From Herminiimonas sp. KBW02 (GTDB taxonomy: Bacteria; Pseudomonadota; Gammaproteobacteria; Burkholderiales; Burkholderiaceae_D): a DNA stretch of 64,000 bases. Below the pieces are notes generated by a model. It was not told the origin of the DNA. It saw only the letters and a program-made list of their open reading frames with translations, and did no database searches. Each line of letters starts with the position of its first letter. Positions within the stretch are counted from its first letter, which is position 1. Of this stretch, positions 52,438-62,544 are shown piece after piece. The position numbers and the translations under genes were made by a program. The DNA lies in NCBI RefSeq assembly GCF_003852535.1, contig NZ_QAJP01000003.1, positions 372,001-436,000 on the forward strand. Reading direction: 5' to 3'.

Positions 52438-52824
52438 ATGGCAAAAACAATCACGACCGCTTGCCCCTGCGGCCAAGGCGATTACGCGACGTGCTGCAAG
52501 CCGTATCACGACGGCACGCCCGCGCCGACTGCCGAAGCGCTGATGCGCTCGCGCTACAGCGCGTATGCCCTGGGCCTGATGCACTATGTGCATGCAACCT
52601 GGCACGCATCGACACGGCCGCCACTGACCGATTTTGTGCATGATGCCGCCACCAAATGGCTGGGGCTGGAAGTGCGCCAGTTTGTACCCGGGCAGGATGA
52701 GGCAACGGTTGAGTTTGTCGCGCGTTCGAAGAGCGGTGGCCGTGCGCAGCGCTTGCACGAGATCAGCCGCTTCGTACGCGAAGACGGACGCTGGTTTTAT
52801 ATAGACGGCGTCTTCCCCGAATAA
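52438..52824 (+). CDS. YchJ family protein with SEC-C motif
   Basis: 128 residues from ATG 52438, after AGGACAG. The N-terminus carries the SEC-C zinc motif (CPCGQGDYATCCKPYHDG), then AEALMRSRYSAYALGLMHYV and a NTF2-like beta sheet ending RFVREDGRWFYIDGVFPE. The family (UPF0225) has no proven function; E. coli YchJ has a second SEC-C motif at the C-terminus that is missing here. It lies 25 bases ahead of bioA and is probably cotranscribed. Confidence 0.88.
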   Translation: MAKTITTACPCGQGDYATCCKPYHDGTPAPTAEALMRSRYSAYALGLMHYVHATWHASTRPPLTDFVHDAATKWLGLEVRQFVPGQDEATVEFVARSKSGGRAQRLHEISRFVREDGRWFYIDGVFPE

Positions 52825-52849
52825 ATTATTGCAGAGAGGCAGACACTCA

Positions 52850-54208
52850 ATGGTGGATGCAATTAATAAAGCGCCGCATAAGGATAACGATCTGGTCGCG
52901 CGCAGCCTGCGTAGCGTCTGGCATCCATGTACCCAGATGCAGCATCACGAAACCCTGCCACTGGTGCCGGTCAGCCACGGTCGCGGTGCATGGCTGTACG
53001 ACAGCGATGGTCAGCGTTATCTGGATGCGATCAGTTCCTGGTGGGTCAATATGTTTGGCCACGCCAATCCGCGCATCAATAGCGCGCTGCGTTCCCAGCT
53101 CGATATGCTGGAACATGCCATGCTGGCTGGCTTCACGCATGAGCCTGTGGTGCAGTTATCGGAACAATTGTCGGCGCGTACCGGTCATGCTTTGGGTCAC
53201 TGCTTCTATGCATCGGATGGTGCATCGGCGGTAGAGATCGCGCTGAAGATGAGCTTCCACTCGTGGCGCAACAATGGCTTTGCTGACAAGCGTGAATTCG
53301 TTTGCCTGAAAGGCAGCTATCACGGTGAAACCATAGGCGCGCTGGCAGTAACGGATGTGCCTATTTTCCGTGATGCCTACGACTCCATGCTGCAGCATGC
53401 GCATGTGGTGATGAGCCCGGATGCACGTGCTGCACGCGACGGAGAAACCGCTGCCGATGTGGCACGTCGTGCTGCCGCTGCACTGGAAACGCTGTTGCAG
53501 GAACGTGGCAAACATATTGCTGCCCTCATCGTCGAGCCGCTGGTGCAATGTGCTACCGGTATGGCGATGTATGACCCGGTTTATCTGCAGGAAGTACGCG
53601 TACTGTGCGACAAGTACCAGGTGCATCTGATCGCGGATGAGATCGCGGTGGGCTGTGGTCGTACCGGTACTTTCTTCGCTTGCGAGCAGGCGGCGATCTG
53701 GCCTGATTTCCTGTGTTTGTCCAAAGGTATTAGCGGTGGTTACCTGCCGCTGTCGCTGGTGATGACACGTGATGACATCTATCAGTCCTTCTATCACGGT
53801 GATGTGACGCGCGGCTTCCTGCATTCGCATTCCTATACCGGTAATCCTCTGGCTTGCCGTGCTGCACTGGCGACATTGGCGATCTTTGAAGAAGATGATG
53901 TGATTAATGCCAATCGCATCAAAGCGGCACGCTTGACCGAAGCGCTGGAGCCGCTGGCAGCGCATCCGCAAGTCAGCAATTTCCGCCAACGCGGCATGAT
54001 CTGGGCTTTCGATGCGGTGATAGCTGATGCAGATGCAGCGGCAACTTTCTCGCGCCGCTTCTTCACGACTGCGCTCGAGCATGAATTATTGCTGCGCCCT
54101 ATCGGTAACACCGTGTACCTGATGCCGCCCTACATCCTGAGCAATGAAGAAATTGATGGACTGGCAGCGCGTACGCAAACCGTTTTTGCAAAGGTCATGC
54201 GGGTATGA
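52850..54208 (+). CDS. bioA: Adenosylmethionine-8-amino-7-oxononanoate aminotransferase
   Basis: 452 residues from ATG 52850. It converts KAPA to DAPA using SAM as amino donor and PLP as cofactor. Diagnostic stretches are [17 protein letters not shown] and [20 protein letters not shown], which are specific for BioA. The PLP-binding Lys lies in [16 protein letters not shown]. The TTG at 52829 is a less likely start. The stop overlaps the bioF start (ATGA). Confidence 0.96.
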   Translation: MVDAINKAPHKDNDLVARSLRSVWHPCTQMQHHETLPLVPVSHGRGAWLYDSDGQRYLDAISSWWVNMFGHANPRINSALRSQLDMLEHAMLAGFTHEPVVQLSEQLSARTGHALGHCFYASDGASAVEIALKMSFHSWRNNGFADKREFVCLKGSYHGETIGALAVTDVPIFRDAYDSMLQHAHVVMSPDARAARDGETAADVARRAAAALETLLQERGKHIAALIVEPLVQCATGMAMYDPVYLQEVRVLCDKYQVHLIADEIAVGCGRTGTFFACEQAAIWPDFLCLSKGISGGYLPLSLVMTRDDIYQSFYHGDVTRGFLHSHSYTGNPLACRAALATLAIFEEDDVINANRIKAARLTEALEPLAAHPQVSNFRQRGMIWAFDAVIADADAAATFSRRFFTTALEHELLLRPIGNTVYLMPPYILSNEEIDGLAARTQTVFAKVMRV

Positions 54209-55389
54209 GTAAGCTGATCGCAGGACTGGAACAACAACTCGCGCAAATCGATGCGCAAAGTCTGCGTCGGCGTCGTCGCATTACCGAGTCGCCATGCGCG
54301 CCACGGGTGCAGCTTGATGGTCGTGACATGCTGGCATTCTGCAGCAATGATTATCTCGGCCTGGCGGCGCATCCGCGCATCGTGAATGCCTTGCAGGAAG
54401 GTGCCAGCCTGTATGGTGCCGGTAGCGGTGCTTCGCATCTGATCAGTGGTCACAGCCGAGCGCATGCCGAGCTGGAAGAGCGCCTGGCAGAGTTCGTCGC
54501 GCCGCAGATTGCCGATGCGCGCGCACTGTATTTCTGCACTGGCTATATGGCGAATATCGCCATCCTCAGCGCCTTGTCCGGCAGCGGTGCCGACCTGTTT
54601 TCTGAATCACTGAATCATGCGTCGCTGATAGATGGCGCACGTTTGTCGCGCGCCAATGTGCAGGTTTATCCGCACGGCGACCTCACCCGACTTGCCAGCC
54701 TGCTGGCGGCGAGTACTGCCAGTAACAAGATGGTGGTGACCGATAGCGTGTTCAGCATGGATGGCGATCTCGCTGACTTGCCGCAGTTATTGGCTTTATG
54801 CGAACAGCATGATGCATGGCTGGTAGTCGATGATGCGCATGGTTTTGGCGTGCTCGGTGAGCATGGTCGCGGTGTGCTGGAACACTATGCATTGAGCTCG
54901 CCCAACCTGGTGTATATGGGGACGCTAGGCAAGGCAGCCGGTGTGGCCGGTGCATTCGTCGCCGCCCACAAGAGCGTGATCGAATGGCTGGTGCAACGTG
55001 CGCGGCCATATATCTACACCACCGCGGCGCCACCAGCGATTGCGCATGCCTTGCTGACCAGCCTGGATATCATAGAAGGTGCGGAAGGCAGCGAACGGCG
55101 TGCACACCTGCAAACACTAATCGCGCAATGGCGCGGTGCGTTGCAGCCGCAACGCTGGCAGGCGCTGGCGTCGGATACCGCGATCCAGCCTGTCATCATC
55201 GGTGCCAACGATGAGGCGATGAAGATCGCCGCCGCTTTATATGAACAAGGTTTGTGGGTACCGGCGATCCGGCCGCCTACCGTGCCTGCCAATACGGCGC
55301 GCCTGCGCGTGACCTTGTCGGCGGCGCATACTGCGGCTGAAGTGACGCGATTGGTCGAGGCGCTGCAGCAACTGGAACTCCGAGGATAA
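54205..55389 (+). CDS. bioF: 8-amino-7-oxononanoate synthase
   Basis: 394 residues. It condenses pimeloyl-ACP or pimeloyl-CoA with alanine to KAPA. Signatures are [39 protein letters not shown] and the PLP Lys in [18 protein letters not shown]. Translationally coupled to bioA, with bioD two bases after its stop. Length and motifs are complete. Confidence 0.96.
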   Translation: MSKLIAGLEQQLAQIDAQSLRRRRRITESPCAPRVQLDGRDMLAFCSNDYLGLAAHPRIVNALQEGASLYGAGSGASHLISGHSRAHAELEERLAEFVAPQIADARALYFCTGYMANIAILSALSGSGADLFSESLNHASLIDGARLSRANVQVYPHGDLTRLASLLAASTASNKMVVTDSVFSMDGDLADLPQLLALCEQHDAWLVVDDAHGFGVLGEHGRGVLEHYALSSPNLVYMGTLGKAAGVAGAFVAAHKSVIEWLVQRARPYIYTTAAPPAIAHALLTSLDIIEGAEGSERRAHLQTLIAQWRGALQPQRWQALASDTAIQPVIIGANDEAMKIAAALYEQGLWVPAIRPPTVPANTARLRVTLSAAHTAAEVTRLVEALQQLELRG

Positions 55390-55391
55390 AA

Positions 55392-56102
55392 ATGGCTGCT
55401 ACTTTTAATTGTTTTGTGACCGGAACCGATACCGAAATCGGTAAAACCATGATTTCCACCGCCTTGTTACATGCCCTGGTGCAACAAGGGGTGCGGGCGG
55501 CGGCGATCAAAAGTGTGGCGGCCGGCGCCACGCCAATTCAGACAAGTGAGGGTCAGGTCTGGCACAATGACGACGCTGACGCGCTGGCGCAGGCTGCAAA
55601 TGTGGTTTTGCCGCGCGAATTGGCGACGCCGTATTTGCTGAATGAAGCCTGCGCGCCGCACGTTTCTGCGGAGTTGCAAGGCGTTGCTATAGATATCGCG
55701 CATATTAAGAGCTGTTATGCGCAGGTGCGTGAGATGGCGGATGCGGTGGTGGTCGAGGGCGTAGGCGGTTTTCGCGTGCCTTTGTCTGATCATGCGGATA
55801 CTGCGGATTTAGCCCAGGAACTGGCTTTGCCCGTCATAATGGTGGTCGGGCTGCGGCTGGGATGCCTGAATCATGCTTTATTGACCGCCGATGCGATTGC
55901 TGCACGCGGCCTGAAGCTGGTCGGCTGGGTGGCAAATACAGTAGATGCCGCCATGCCGTTTGCCGAGGATAATGTCGAAGCATTACGCGCGCGTTTGTCC
56001 GCGCCGCTGCTGGGTTGTGTGCCGCGCTTGTCGGCACCGCTGCCCGCCGCTGCTGCTTCGTATCTGGATTTTTCGTGTTTGCCGAACTGGCCTCAGGCCT
56101 GA
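55392..56102 (+). CDS. bioD: Dethiobiotin synthetase
   Basis: 236 residues. ATP-dependent ring closure of DAPA to dethiobiotin. The P-loop is modified as FVTGTDTEIGKTMISTALLH, and the segment VVEGVGGFRVPLSDHADTAD is the usual BioD switch region, with Arg in place of the common Ala/Trp. GAGGA precedes the ATG. Confidence 0.94.
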   Translation: MAATFNCFVTGTDTEIGKTMISTALLHALVQQGVRAAAIKSVAAGATPIQTSEGQVWHNDDADALAQAANVVLPRELATPYLLNEACAPHVSAELQGVAIDIAHIKSCYAQVREMADAVVVEGVGGFRVPLSDHADTADLAQELALPVIMVVGLRLGCLNHALLTADAIAARGLKLVGWVANTVDAAMPFAEDNVEALRARLSAPLLGCVPRLSAPLPAAAASYLDFSCLPNWPQA

Positions 56103-56144
56103 TCTGGCGAATACCCGATTTAAATTTTAGTCAGGAGTTTTTCG

Positions 56145-57164
56145 ATGTCGTCGCAACCAGTAACATTCCAAGAGCCTGTAAAGCCTATCGTTCCTACTGC
56201 CTGGCCAGTGGACGATGTGCTGGCCTTGTTCAACCTGCCGTTCAATGAATTGATGTTCCGTGCACAAACCGTGCATCGTGAAAACTTCGATCCGACCGAA
56301 GTTGAGTTGGCGACCCTGTTGTCGATCAAAACCGGCGGCTGCCCTGAAGATTGCGGCTACTGCCCGCAAGCTGCGCGCTACGACACCGGCGTGACCGCAC
56401 AAAAAATCCTGCCGCTGGAAGAAGTCCTGACCGCTGCGCGTGAAGCCAAGGCACACGGCGCAACCCGTTTCTGCATGGGTGCAGCATGGCGCGAACCGAA
56501 AGACCGCGATCTGGAAAAAGTCGAAGAGATGGTGCGTGAAGTGAAGGCCATGGGCCTGGAAACGTGCGCTACGCTCGGCATGCTGGGCGAAGGCCAGGCA
56601 GAGAAACTGAAAAACGCCGGTCTCGATTACTACAACCACAATCTGGACACCGCGCCCGAGTTTTACTCGAACGTGATCTCGACCCGTGATTACCAGAATC
56701 GTATCGACACGCTGGGTCGTGTGCGCGGTGCCGGTATCAAAGTCTGCTGCGGCGGTATCGTCGGCATGGGTGAATCGCGTCTGCAACGCGCCGGCCTGAT
56801 CGCGCAATTGTGCAATATGGATCCTTACCCTGAATCAGTACCGGTGAATAACCTGGTGCAGGTTGAAGGTACGCCTTTGCACGGTACTGAAGCGATCGAT
56901 CCGCTGGAGTTCGTGCGTACCGTTGCGGTCGCGCGTATCACCATGCCTAAAGCACGTGTACGTTTGTCCGCAGGTCGTCGCGAAATGGGTGAAGCGATCC
57001 AGGCACTGTGCTTTGTCGCTGGTGCAAACTCGATTTTCTACGGCGACAAATTGCTGACTACCGGTAATCCTGAAGCGATGGCTGATCAGGACTTGCTGGA
57101 AAAACTCGGCATGCATACCCGCAGCACCGCTATCGATGCGCGCTGCGATGTAACGCCGTCGTAA
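56145..57164 (+). CDS. bioB: Biotin synthase
   Basis: 339 residues of radical SAM BioB. It inserts sulfur into dethiobiotin. The [4Fe-4S] cluster ligands are Cys66, Cys70 and Cys73 ([10 protein letters not shown]), and the [2Fe-2S] region has [12 protein letters not shown] and [18 protein letters not shown] precedes the ATG, 42 bases after bioD. It ends the operon at a strong terminator. bioC and bioH are not in this window. Confidence 0.97.
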   Translation: MSSQPVTFQEPVKPIVPTAWPVDDVLALFNLPFNELMFRAQTVHRENFDPTEVELATLLSIKTGGCPEDCGYCPQAARYDTGVTAQKILPLEEVLTAAREAKAHGATRFCMGAAWREPKDRDLEKVEEMVREVKAMGLETCATLGMLGEGQAEKLKNAGLDYYNHNLDTAPEFYSNVISTRDYQNRIDTLGRVRGAGIKVCCGGIVGMGESRLQRAGLIAQLCNMDPYPESVPVNNLVQVEGTPLHGTEAIDPLEFVRTVAVARITMPKARVRLSAGRREMGEAIQALCFVAGANSIFYGDKLLTTGNPEAMADQDLLEKLGMHTRSTAIDARCDVTPS

Positions 57165-57186
57165 TTAGTAACTTTTGAAATTGATG

Positions 57187-57218
57187 CGGCCGGTTGATAC
57201 TTTCGACCGGCCGTTTTT
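57187..57218 (+). terminator. Terminator of the bio operon
   Basis: A stem CGGCCGGTTGA/TTCGACCGGCCG with one wobble, followed by five T, lies 22 bases after bioB. Confidence 0.85.
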
Positions 57219-57247
57219 CCTTCCACCGCCAAGTTGAGGTTCCTCAA

Positions 57248-58177
57248 TTGAATCTTGCCCAGCCACTGCCAGCATCCGTCAAAATTATCGAGGTCGGGCC
57301 GCGCGACGGTTTGCAGAATGAAGCACAAACCATCAGCGCCGAGACCAAGATAGAACTGGTGAACCGTTTATCGCAAGCAGGCTTTGCGAACGTCGAAGCC
57401 GCATCCTTTGTGTCGCCGAAGTGGGTGCCGCAGATGGCGACTTCATCCGAAGTGATGGCGGGCATTACACGACGCCCGGGTACGCTGTACTCGGCGCTGG
57501 TGCCGAATATGAAGGGCTTCGAAGCGGCGCTGGCGGCAGGCGTCGATGAAGTGGTGATCTTTGCCGCGGCATCGGAAGCTTTTTCGCAAAAGAATATCAA
57601 TTGTTCTATCGCCGAATCAATCGCCCGTTTCCGTGATGTCGCGCAGGCGGCCAAGCAACATAATCTGCGCTTGCGTGGTGCCTTGAGCTGCGCTTTCGGT
57701 TGCCCGTATCAGGGCGAGGTGACAGCTGATAGCGTGGCCGATGTGGTGCGCCAGTTGCGTGAACTGGGCTGTGATGAAATCGATATTGCCGACACCATAG
57801 GCGTGGCCACACCACGGCATGTACAAACAGTGATGCAGCGTGCGATAGAGGAATTCCCTATCGACCGTTTGTCCGGTCACTTCCACGACACCTACGGCCA
57901 GGCGCTGGCGAATATTTATGCGAGCCTGGAAGTCGGCATCACGATTTATCACGCATCAGTGGCAGGCCTCGGCGGTTGTCCTTATGCCCAAGGCGCGACC
58001 GGTAATGTGGCGACGGAAGATGTGCTGTACATGATGCGGGGGCTGGGCATAGAGACCGGTATCGATTTCGATATGGTGGTCGATGCCGGGCAATTCATTT
58101 CCAACAAACTGGGACGCAAGGCTGTCAGTCGCGCCGGTAATGCGATCGCGGCCACGCGCGGAGCAAGTTGCGGCTAG
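57248..58177 (+). CDS. mvaB: Hydroxymethylglutaryl-CoA lyase
   Basis: 309 residues from the TTG at 57248, chosen because the preceding open frame runs into the bio terminator and a GAGG lies about nine bases upstream. It cleaves HMG-CoA to acetyl-CoA and acetoacetate, the last step of leucine breakdown. The family motifs are IIEVGPRDGLQNEAQ, the metal-binding GHFHDTYGQALANIYAS, and the catalytic-loop GLGGCPYAQGATGNVATED with its essential Cys. No other leucine-degradation genes adjoin it. Confidence 0.93.
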   Translation: MNLAQPLPASVKIIEVGPRDGLQNEAQTISAETKIELVNRLSQAGFANVEAASFVSPKWVPQMATSSEVMAGITRRPGTLYSALVPNMKGFEAALAAGVDEVVIFAAASEAFSQKNINCSIAESIARFRDVAQAAKQHNLRLRGALSCAFGCPYQGEVTADSVADVVRQLRELGCDEIDIADTIGVATPRHVQTVMQRAIEEFPIDRLSGHFHDTYGQALANIYASLEVGITIYHASVAGLGGCPYAQGATGNVATEDVLYMMRGLGIETGIDFDMVVDAGQFISNKLGRKAVSRAGNAIAATRGASCG

Positions 58178-58197
58178 GCCTGTTTCAGGCCGGGCAA

Positions 58198-58238
58198 TAA
58201 AAAACGGGATGCAGCCAGGGCTGACATCCCGTTTTTTG
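58198..58238. terminator. Bidirectional terminator
   Basis: A stem AAAACGGGATG/CATCCCGTTTT with a 13-base loop and A/T runs on both sides lies between the convergent HMG-CoA lyase and TRAP permease genes. Confidence 0.9.
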
Positions 58239-58250
58239 TCATGCGCCTGC

Positions 58251-60164
58251 TTAGTTATACAGTATGTTCGGCAGCCACAAACCAATGGCCGGGAACATGT
58301 AAAGCAGGATGAGTGCAACGATCTGTATCGCCATGAAGGGCATCATGCCAAGGAATATCTGATTCAGTGTCACGTGCGCAGGTGCGACGCCTTTCAAGTA
58401 AAAGGCCGACATTGCGACTGGCGGTGACAGGAATGCTGTTTGCAAATTCATCGCCACCAGCAAACCAAAGAACAGCGGATCGATATCAAAGTGCGCCAGC
58501 AGCGGAATAAAGATAGGCATGAAGATCACGATGATCTCCGTCCATTCCAGCGGCCAGCCCAGCAAGAAGATAATGATTTGCGCCAGTATCATGAATTGCA
58601 GTGGCGTCATATCCAGCGACAGTACCCAGTCGTTGATGATCTCTTGCCCACCCAGTAGTGCAAAGGAAGCGGAGAAGATACTGGAACCGACGAAGAGCCA
58701 ACACACCATGGCACTGGTTTTGGTTGCCAGGTAAGCCGACTCTTTCAGCATGCCGAAATTAAAGCGACGGTAGCAGGCTGCCAGCACGATGCCGCCGAAT
58801 GCACCCATGGCCGCCGCTTCAGTTGGGGTTGCCAGGCCGAATACGATGCTGCCCAGCACCGCCAGTATCATGAAGGCGAGCGGAAATAATGAGCCCAGCA
58901 ACATCTTGAAGATCTCCAGCCGGGCAAAGGTGAAGAAGGCGTAGAACACGATCATCGCTGCGAAGCCTATGCCGAATGCGATCCAGTAGCTCTGCGGCGC
59001 AGCCTTAGCTTGTGGCGTGGCTGGTGCAGTCGGTGCCGTTGGCGCACTCGCAGCTGCAGCTTCTGTCGTGCTTGCCGCTGCGTTTTCTACCGGGGGTTCG
59101 CTGAGGCCACCTTCTGCCGGAGGTTCACCGAAGCCATCATTGAGGGAGCCGGATTCAGTAGCGCTCTCTTCTGCTCCTATACCCATCTCCATGATTTCGA
59201 CCGGAGCTGCTTCCGGTGTAGTCACCAGACGATAGGTGGTTCCCATGACGAGTGCGAATGCCAGCGCAGGCAATAGCGCTATGCCCAGTTGCGAGAGCAA
59301 GGTACGGGTGGAGACATCTGCATTGCGACGTCCCTTGAGTGCACCTATTAGGCCGGGCAATACATTGTTGCTGACGGAGGTGGAGATTTTTTCCGCGTAA
59401 GCTGGCAGGTCAACATGACGTTCCGCGGCAGACAATGGCGGGGCCACGCTGGGTTTCAGTTTCGCCAGTACGATCACATAACCTATGTACAGAGCGGCCA
59501 ACATGATGCCGGGGAAGAAAGCGCCGGCATACAGTTTGACTACCGATACACCTGCGGTCGCACCATACACAATCAGCAAGACCGAGGGCGGGATCAAGAT
59601 GCCCAGGCAGCCGCCGGCAGTGATTGCACCTGCTGACAGCTGAGTGCTGTAACCGGCCTTCAGCATGGCCGGCAAGGCGAGCAAGCCCATCAGCGTGACG
59701 ACCGCACCAACGATACCCGTGGCCGTTGCAAATACGGCGCAGGTAACAATGGTAGCGACCGCCAGCGAGCCAGGAACCCGTGCCATGGCGATATGCAGGC
59801 TCTTGAACAGTTTTTCGATCAGGTTGGCACGCTCGACCAGATATCCCATGAAGATAAATAGCGGTATGGAGATCAACACGTCATTAGCCATGACCGAATA
59901 AGCTCGCTGCACCATCAGATCCAGCGTCTGCTGCGTGGCAAGATTGGGGTCCCGACTATAGAAGGCGAACCATGCAAACATGACGCCCATGCCCATCAGC
60001 GTAAACGCGGTAGGGAAACCCAGCATAATGGCAACGACCACCAGTGCCAGCATCAGTAAGCCCAGATGACCGTTGGTCATATGTTCGGGTGATGGCATCA
60101 GGACGAACAAGCCGATAACAATGGCAATCAGGATGGACAGGCCGAACCAGACTTCTTTCCTCAT
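58251..60164 (-). CDS. TRAP transporter large permease (DctM) with central insertion
   Basis: 637 residues, about 200 longer than most DctM proteins. The N-terminal half has the normal helices (LLMLALVVVAIMLGFPTAF, GAITAGGCLGILIPPSVLLI). Residues about 315-391 are an Ala/Pro/Glu/Ser-rich low-complexity segment preceded and followed by extra helices (LLPALAFALVMG and SYWIAFGIGFAAMIVFYAFF). The second half then resumes with IVFGLATPTEAAAMGAFGGI. The large subunit drives Na+-coupled import of a carboxylate. The insertion is in frame and codon use is like the neighbours. Overlaps dctQ by four bases. Confidence 0.93.
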   Translation of the reverse strand: MRKEVWFGLSILIAIVIGLFVLMPSPEHMTNGHLGLLMLALVVVAIMLGFPTAFTLMGMGVMFAWFAFYSRDPNLATQQTLDLMVQRAYSVMANDVLISIPLFIFMGYLVERANLIEKLFKSLHIAMARVPGSLAVATIVTCAVFATATGIVGAVVTLMGLLALPAMLKAGYSTQLSAGAITAGGCLGILIPPSVLLIVYGATAGVSVVKLYAGAFFPGIMLAALYIGYVIVLAKLKPSVAPPLSAAERHVDLPAYAEKISTSVSNNVLPGLIGALKGRRNADVSTRTLLSQLGIALLPALAFALVMGTTYRLVTTPEAAPVEIMEMGIGAEESATESGSLNDGFGEPPAEGGLSEPPVENAAASTTEAAAASAPTAPTAPATPQAKAAPQSYWIAFGIGFAAMIVFYAFFTFARLEIFKMLLGSLFPLAFMILAVLGSIVFGLATPTEAAAMGAFGGIVLAACYRRFNFGMLKESAYLATKTSAMVCWLFVGSSIFSASFALLGGQEIINDWVLSLDMTPLQFMILAQIIIFLLGWPLEWTEIIVIFMPIFIPLLAHFDIDPLFFGLLVAMNLQTAFLSPPVAMSAFYLKGVAPAHVTLNQIFLGMMPFMAIQIVALILLYMFPAIGLWLPNILYN

Positions 60165-60787
60165 GGCTTACCCCCTGTGTTGTTGACGATGAGCCGGTCA
60201 GCGTCGGCGATGTCTTTATCTTTTACATGTACCATCGCCTTGAGTTTATCTACGTCCACTTCTTCCACGTCTTTTTCACGCGAAGGCCATTCGCCTTCTT
60301 TCAGGCAAATGATGCAACGGATGATCTCAACCACACCTTGCATCAGCAGAAGCACACCCGAGACCGGAATCACCATCTTGAACGGATAGAGCGGTGGGCC
60401 GTTCGCTGTAAGTGTCGAATGTTCCTTGATGGCTAGCGATTCCGCGGCATAGGTATAGCCAGCCCATACCAGTGCGATGACACCGGGAATAAAGAAAACA
60501 AAGTACAAGGTCAGGTCCAGCCCGGCTTGTAGTCGCGGTGGGAAAAAGCCGTACAGCACGTCGCCACGGACATGTCCGTTTTTTGCCAGCGTGTATGCAC
60601 CCGCCATCATGAAGGCAGTGCCGTAGGCCATGATCATCAGGTCAAAGGACCAGGGATTAGGACTGTTCAGCGCATAGCGTGCGAACACTTCCCACGAAAT
60701 GAGAAAGGTCAAAATGACGATAAGCCAGGAAAATAATTGACCTACCCAACTGCTGACCTTGTCGATGAAAAATAAAAGATTCTGCAT
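60161..60787 (-). CDS. TRAP transporter small permease (DctQ)
   Basis: 208 residues with four helices (WVGQLFSWLIVILTFLISWE, DLMIMAYGTAFMMAGAYTLA, LTLYFVFFIPGVIALVWAGY, and MVIPVSGVLLLMQGVVEIIR). The conserved KNGHVRGDVLYGFF loop is present. A charged C-terminal tail of about 45 residues extends past the last helix, longer than usual. It overlaps dctM (ATGA) and lies 114 bases after dctP. Confidence 0.9.
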   Translation of the reverse strand: MQNLLFFIDKVSSWVGQLFSWLIVILTFLISWEVFARYALNSPNPWSFDLMIMAYGTAFMMAGAYTLAKNGHVRGDVLYGFFPPRLQAGLDLTLYFVFFIPGVIALVWAGYTYAAESLAIKEHSTLTANGPPLYPFKMVIPVSGVLLLMQGVVEIIRCIICLKEGEWPSREKDVEEVDVDKLKAMVHVKDKDIADADRLIVNNTGGKP

Positions 60788-60851
60788 AAAGGCTCCGATT
60801 CAAAGACAGGGGATGTAGTCGCAAATGCGACCTTTGTCTGCGCTTAATAAA

Positions 60852-60877
60852 ACACCATCCGATGCCTTGGATGGTGT
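60852..60877 (-). terminator. Intercistronic hairpin between dctP and dctQ
   Basis: A perfect 9-bp stem (ACACCATCC/GGATGGTGT, 8-base loop) is followed on the minus strand by TTTATT. It looks like a partial terminator that would let dctP be made in excess over the membrane subunits and protect its 3' end. Confidence 0.55.
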
Positions 60878-60901
60878 CGTAGAAAACGCGATCGATGCCG
60901 C

Positions 60902-62050
60902 TTAGGCTTTCTTCGGAGCGGTGCGGGCGAAGTAATGGTTGTATGCCATGCGCCTGTTATTATTGGTGTCCATGTCCCACTTCATGGCACGTTCGGCGAA
61001 GGTTCTTTGTGACTTCTCGACTTCTTTGAACAATGCATTGTCAGCCCCTTTCTTGGCGACGACATCATCCCAGATGGTGAGTTGTGTTTGCAGTATGGCG
61101 TCTGGCGTTTTGTAGAATTTGACACCATCCTTGGTTTGCATCTCGCGATAATCTTTCGAATAGCGGTCGATGGCTTTCCATGACATATCTGCTGACGAAG
61201 CCTCTACCGCATTCGCGATGATGGCCTTCATCTTCGGCGGCAGTCCTTCGTACTTGGTTTTATTGAAGGTGATTTCGAACTGCTCGGAACTTTGATGGAA
61301 GCTTTGCAGCATGCAGACTTTGGAAACGTCAGGGAAGCCAAGTACACGATCAGAGCTGGCATTGTTGAACTCAGCGCCGTCCAGCAGGCCGCGGTCCATG
61401 GCCGGTACGATCTCGCCGCCTGGCAGTGCATTCACCGCTGCACCCATCGCGGTAAACAAATCAATCGCGAGGCCGTTGGTACGGAACTTCAGGCCTTGCA
61501 GATCTTCCTTCTTGGTGATCGGCTTTTTGAACCAGCCGAGAGGCTGGGTCGGCATCGGACCGGTCAGGAAGGAGGTGACGTTGGCGCCGATGGAGGTATA
61601 GAGTTTCTCCAGCAGTTCTTTACCGCCGCCGTATTTATGCCATGCCAGCACCATGTTCGCATCCATGCCGAAGACCGGACCGGATGTCCATAATGCGATT
61701 GCGCTTTGTTTGCCGTAGTTGTAGCCCATCACACCGTGGCCGCCGTCGAGTGTACCTTTCGATACCGCATCCAGCAGGCCGAAGGCTGGCACTACGGCGC
61801 CTGCAGGTAAAACTTCAATCTTGAGTTCGCCACCGGTCATGTCATTGACCTTCTTGGCGAAGTCCTGTGCATACTCGTGGAAAATATCTTTGCTAGGCCA
61901 GGTGCTCTGGAAGCGCATCTGGGTGACAGTCTGTGCTGTCGAAATCATCGGGAAGCTAAGTGCGGCTGCTGCGCTTGCGGTTGTTGCGGTCCCCAGGAAT
62001 TTACGGCGGGAGGAGGTAGTCGTCTGATTCTGCTTGTGGCTCTTCTTCAT
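60902..62050 (-). CDS. TRAP transporter substrate-binding protein (DctP), Tat-exported
   Basis: 382 residues from ATG 62050, preceded by AAAAGGAG; the 11-residue upstream extension lacks support. The signal has a twin-arginine motif (SSRRKFLGTATTASAAAALS). The mature part shows the DctP fold: FQSTWPSKDIFHEYAQDFAK, GYNYGKQSAIALWTSGPVFG, and the ligand-Arg segment LKFRTNGLAIDLFTAMGAAV. It resembles the group that binds alpha-keto or other organic acids. Probably the most abundant product of the three-gene TRAP operon. Confidence 0.92.
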   Translation of the reverse strand: MKKSHKQNQTTTSSRRKFLGTATTASAAAALSFPMISTAQTVTQMRFQSTWPSKDIFHEYAQDFAKKVNDMTGGELKIEVLPAGAVVPAFGLLDAVSKGTLDGGHGVMGYNYGKQSAIALWTSGPVFGMDANMVLAWHKYGGGKELLEKLYTSIGANVTSFLTGPMPTQPLGWFKKPITKKEDLQGLKFRTNGLAIDLFTAMGAAVNALPGGEIVPAMDRGLLDGAEFNNASSDRVLGFPDVSKVCMLQSFHQSSEQFEITFNKTKYEGLPPKMKAIIANAVEASSADMSWKAIDRYSKDYREMQTKDGVKFYKTPDAILQTQLTIWDDVVAKKGADNALFKEVEKSQRTFAERAMKWDMDTNNNRRMAYNHYFARTAPKKA

Positions 62051-62544
62051 TGTGTATCTCCTTTTATATTTTTTAGAAATCACTTTGATTCATCAACCGA
62101 CAGGTAGCATCCATTGATTTTTAATGGCGGCAGTACTGACGTGAGTAGAATGCGCTTTCGTATGCATATGTCAAGTTGCATCGCAACAAGTAGCCTGTTT
62201 TTTTTCACGCTGTTTTTTGAAATCGCTATTAAAAAATCATATGTGTTAAATGTTGATGGCTGATGCCCGAGATATTTTTTCTTGCACTTTTTGTCGAAAT
62301 TTTCAGATGAAAACAAGAGCGTGTTTCATAGGGAAAACACGATATTTTTCCAACTCTGAAAAGTAGCAAACGAAAGCTTGCACGGAACTTACATGCACCA
62401 AGATGGCGAGCGCTTCGATGTCACAAAGTCGCGTTTGTGGCGTTGCAGTTATTCTGATTAAATAACTCAAATATTTTTCAACGCGTGATCGTCGCTGTGT
62501 TTTTTCTTACGTGACGCTTACAAACAGTGAGCGGAATCCCAGCC
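62051..62544. other. AT-rich intergenic region upstream of the TRAP operon
   Basis: 494 bases between divergent genes, with many A/T runs and no convincing gene. A 78-codon frame at 62080-62316 has no ribosome binding site and is rejected. No adjacent DctS/DctR-type regulator is present. Confidence 0.5.
62145..62174 (-). promoter_or_regulatory. Candidate promoter of the TRAP operon
   Basis: On the minus strand a perfect -35 TTGACA (62169-62174) is followed after 18 bases by a weak -10 TTCTAC. The weak -10 suggests dependence on an activator. Confidence 0.4.

Noticed and set aside
53156-54082. 308-codon open frame antisense to bioA
   Set aside because: Shadow of bioA; no ribosome binding site or domain.
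62080-62316. 78-codon minus-strand frame in the AT-rich region upstream of the TRAP operon
   Set aside because: No ribosome binding site, low-complexity Lys-rich sequence, and overlap with the predicted TRAP promoter.
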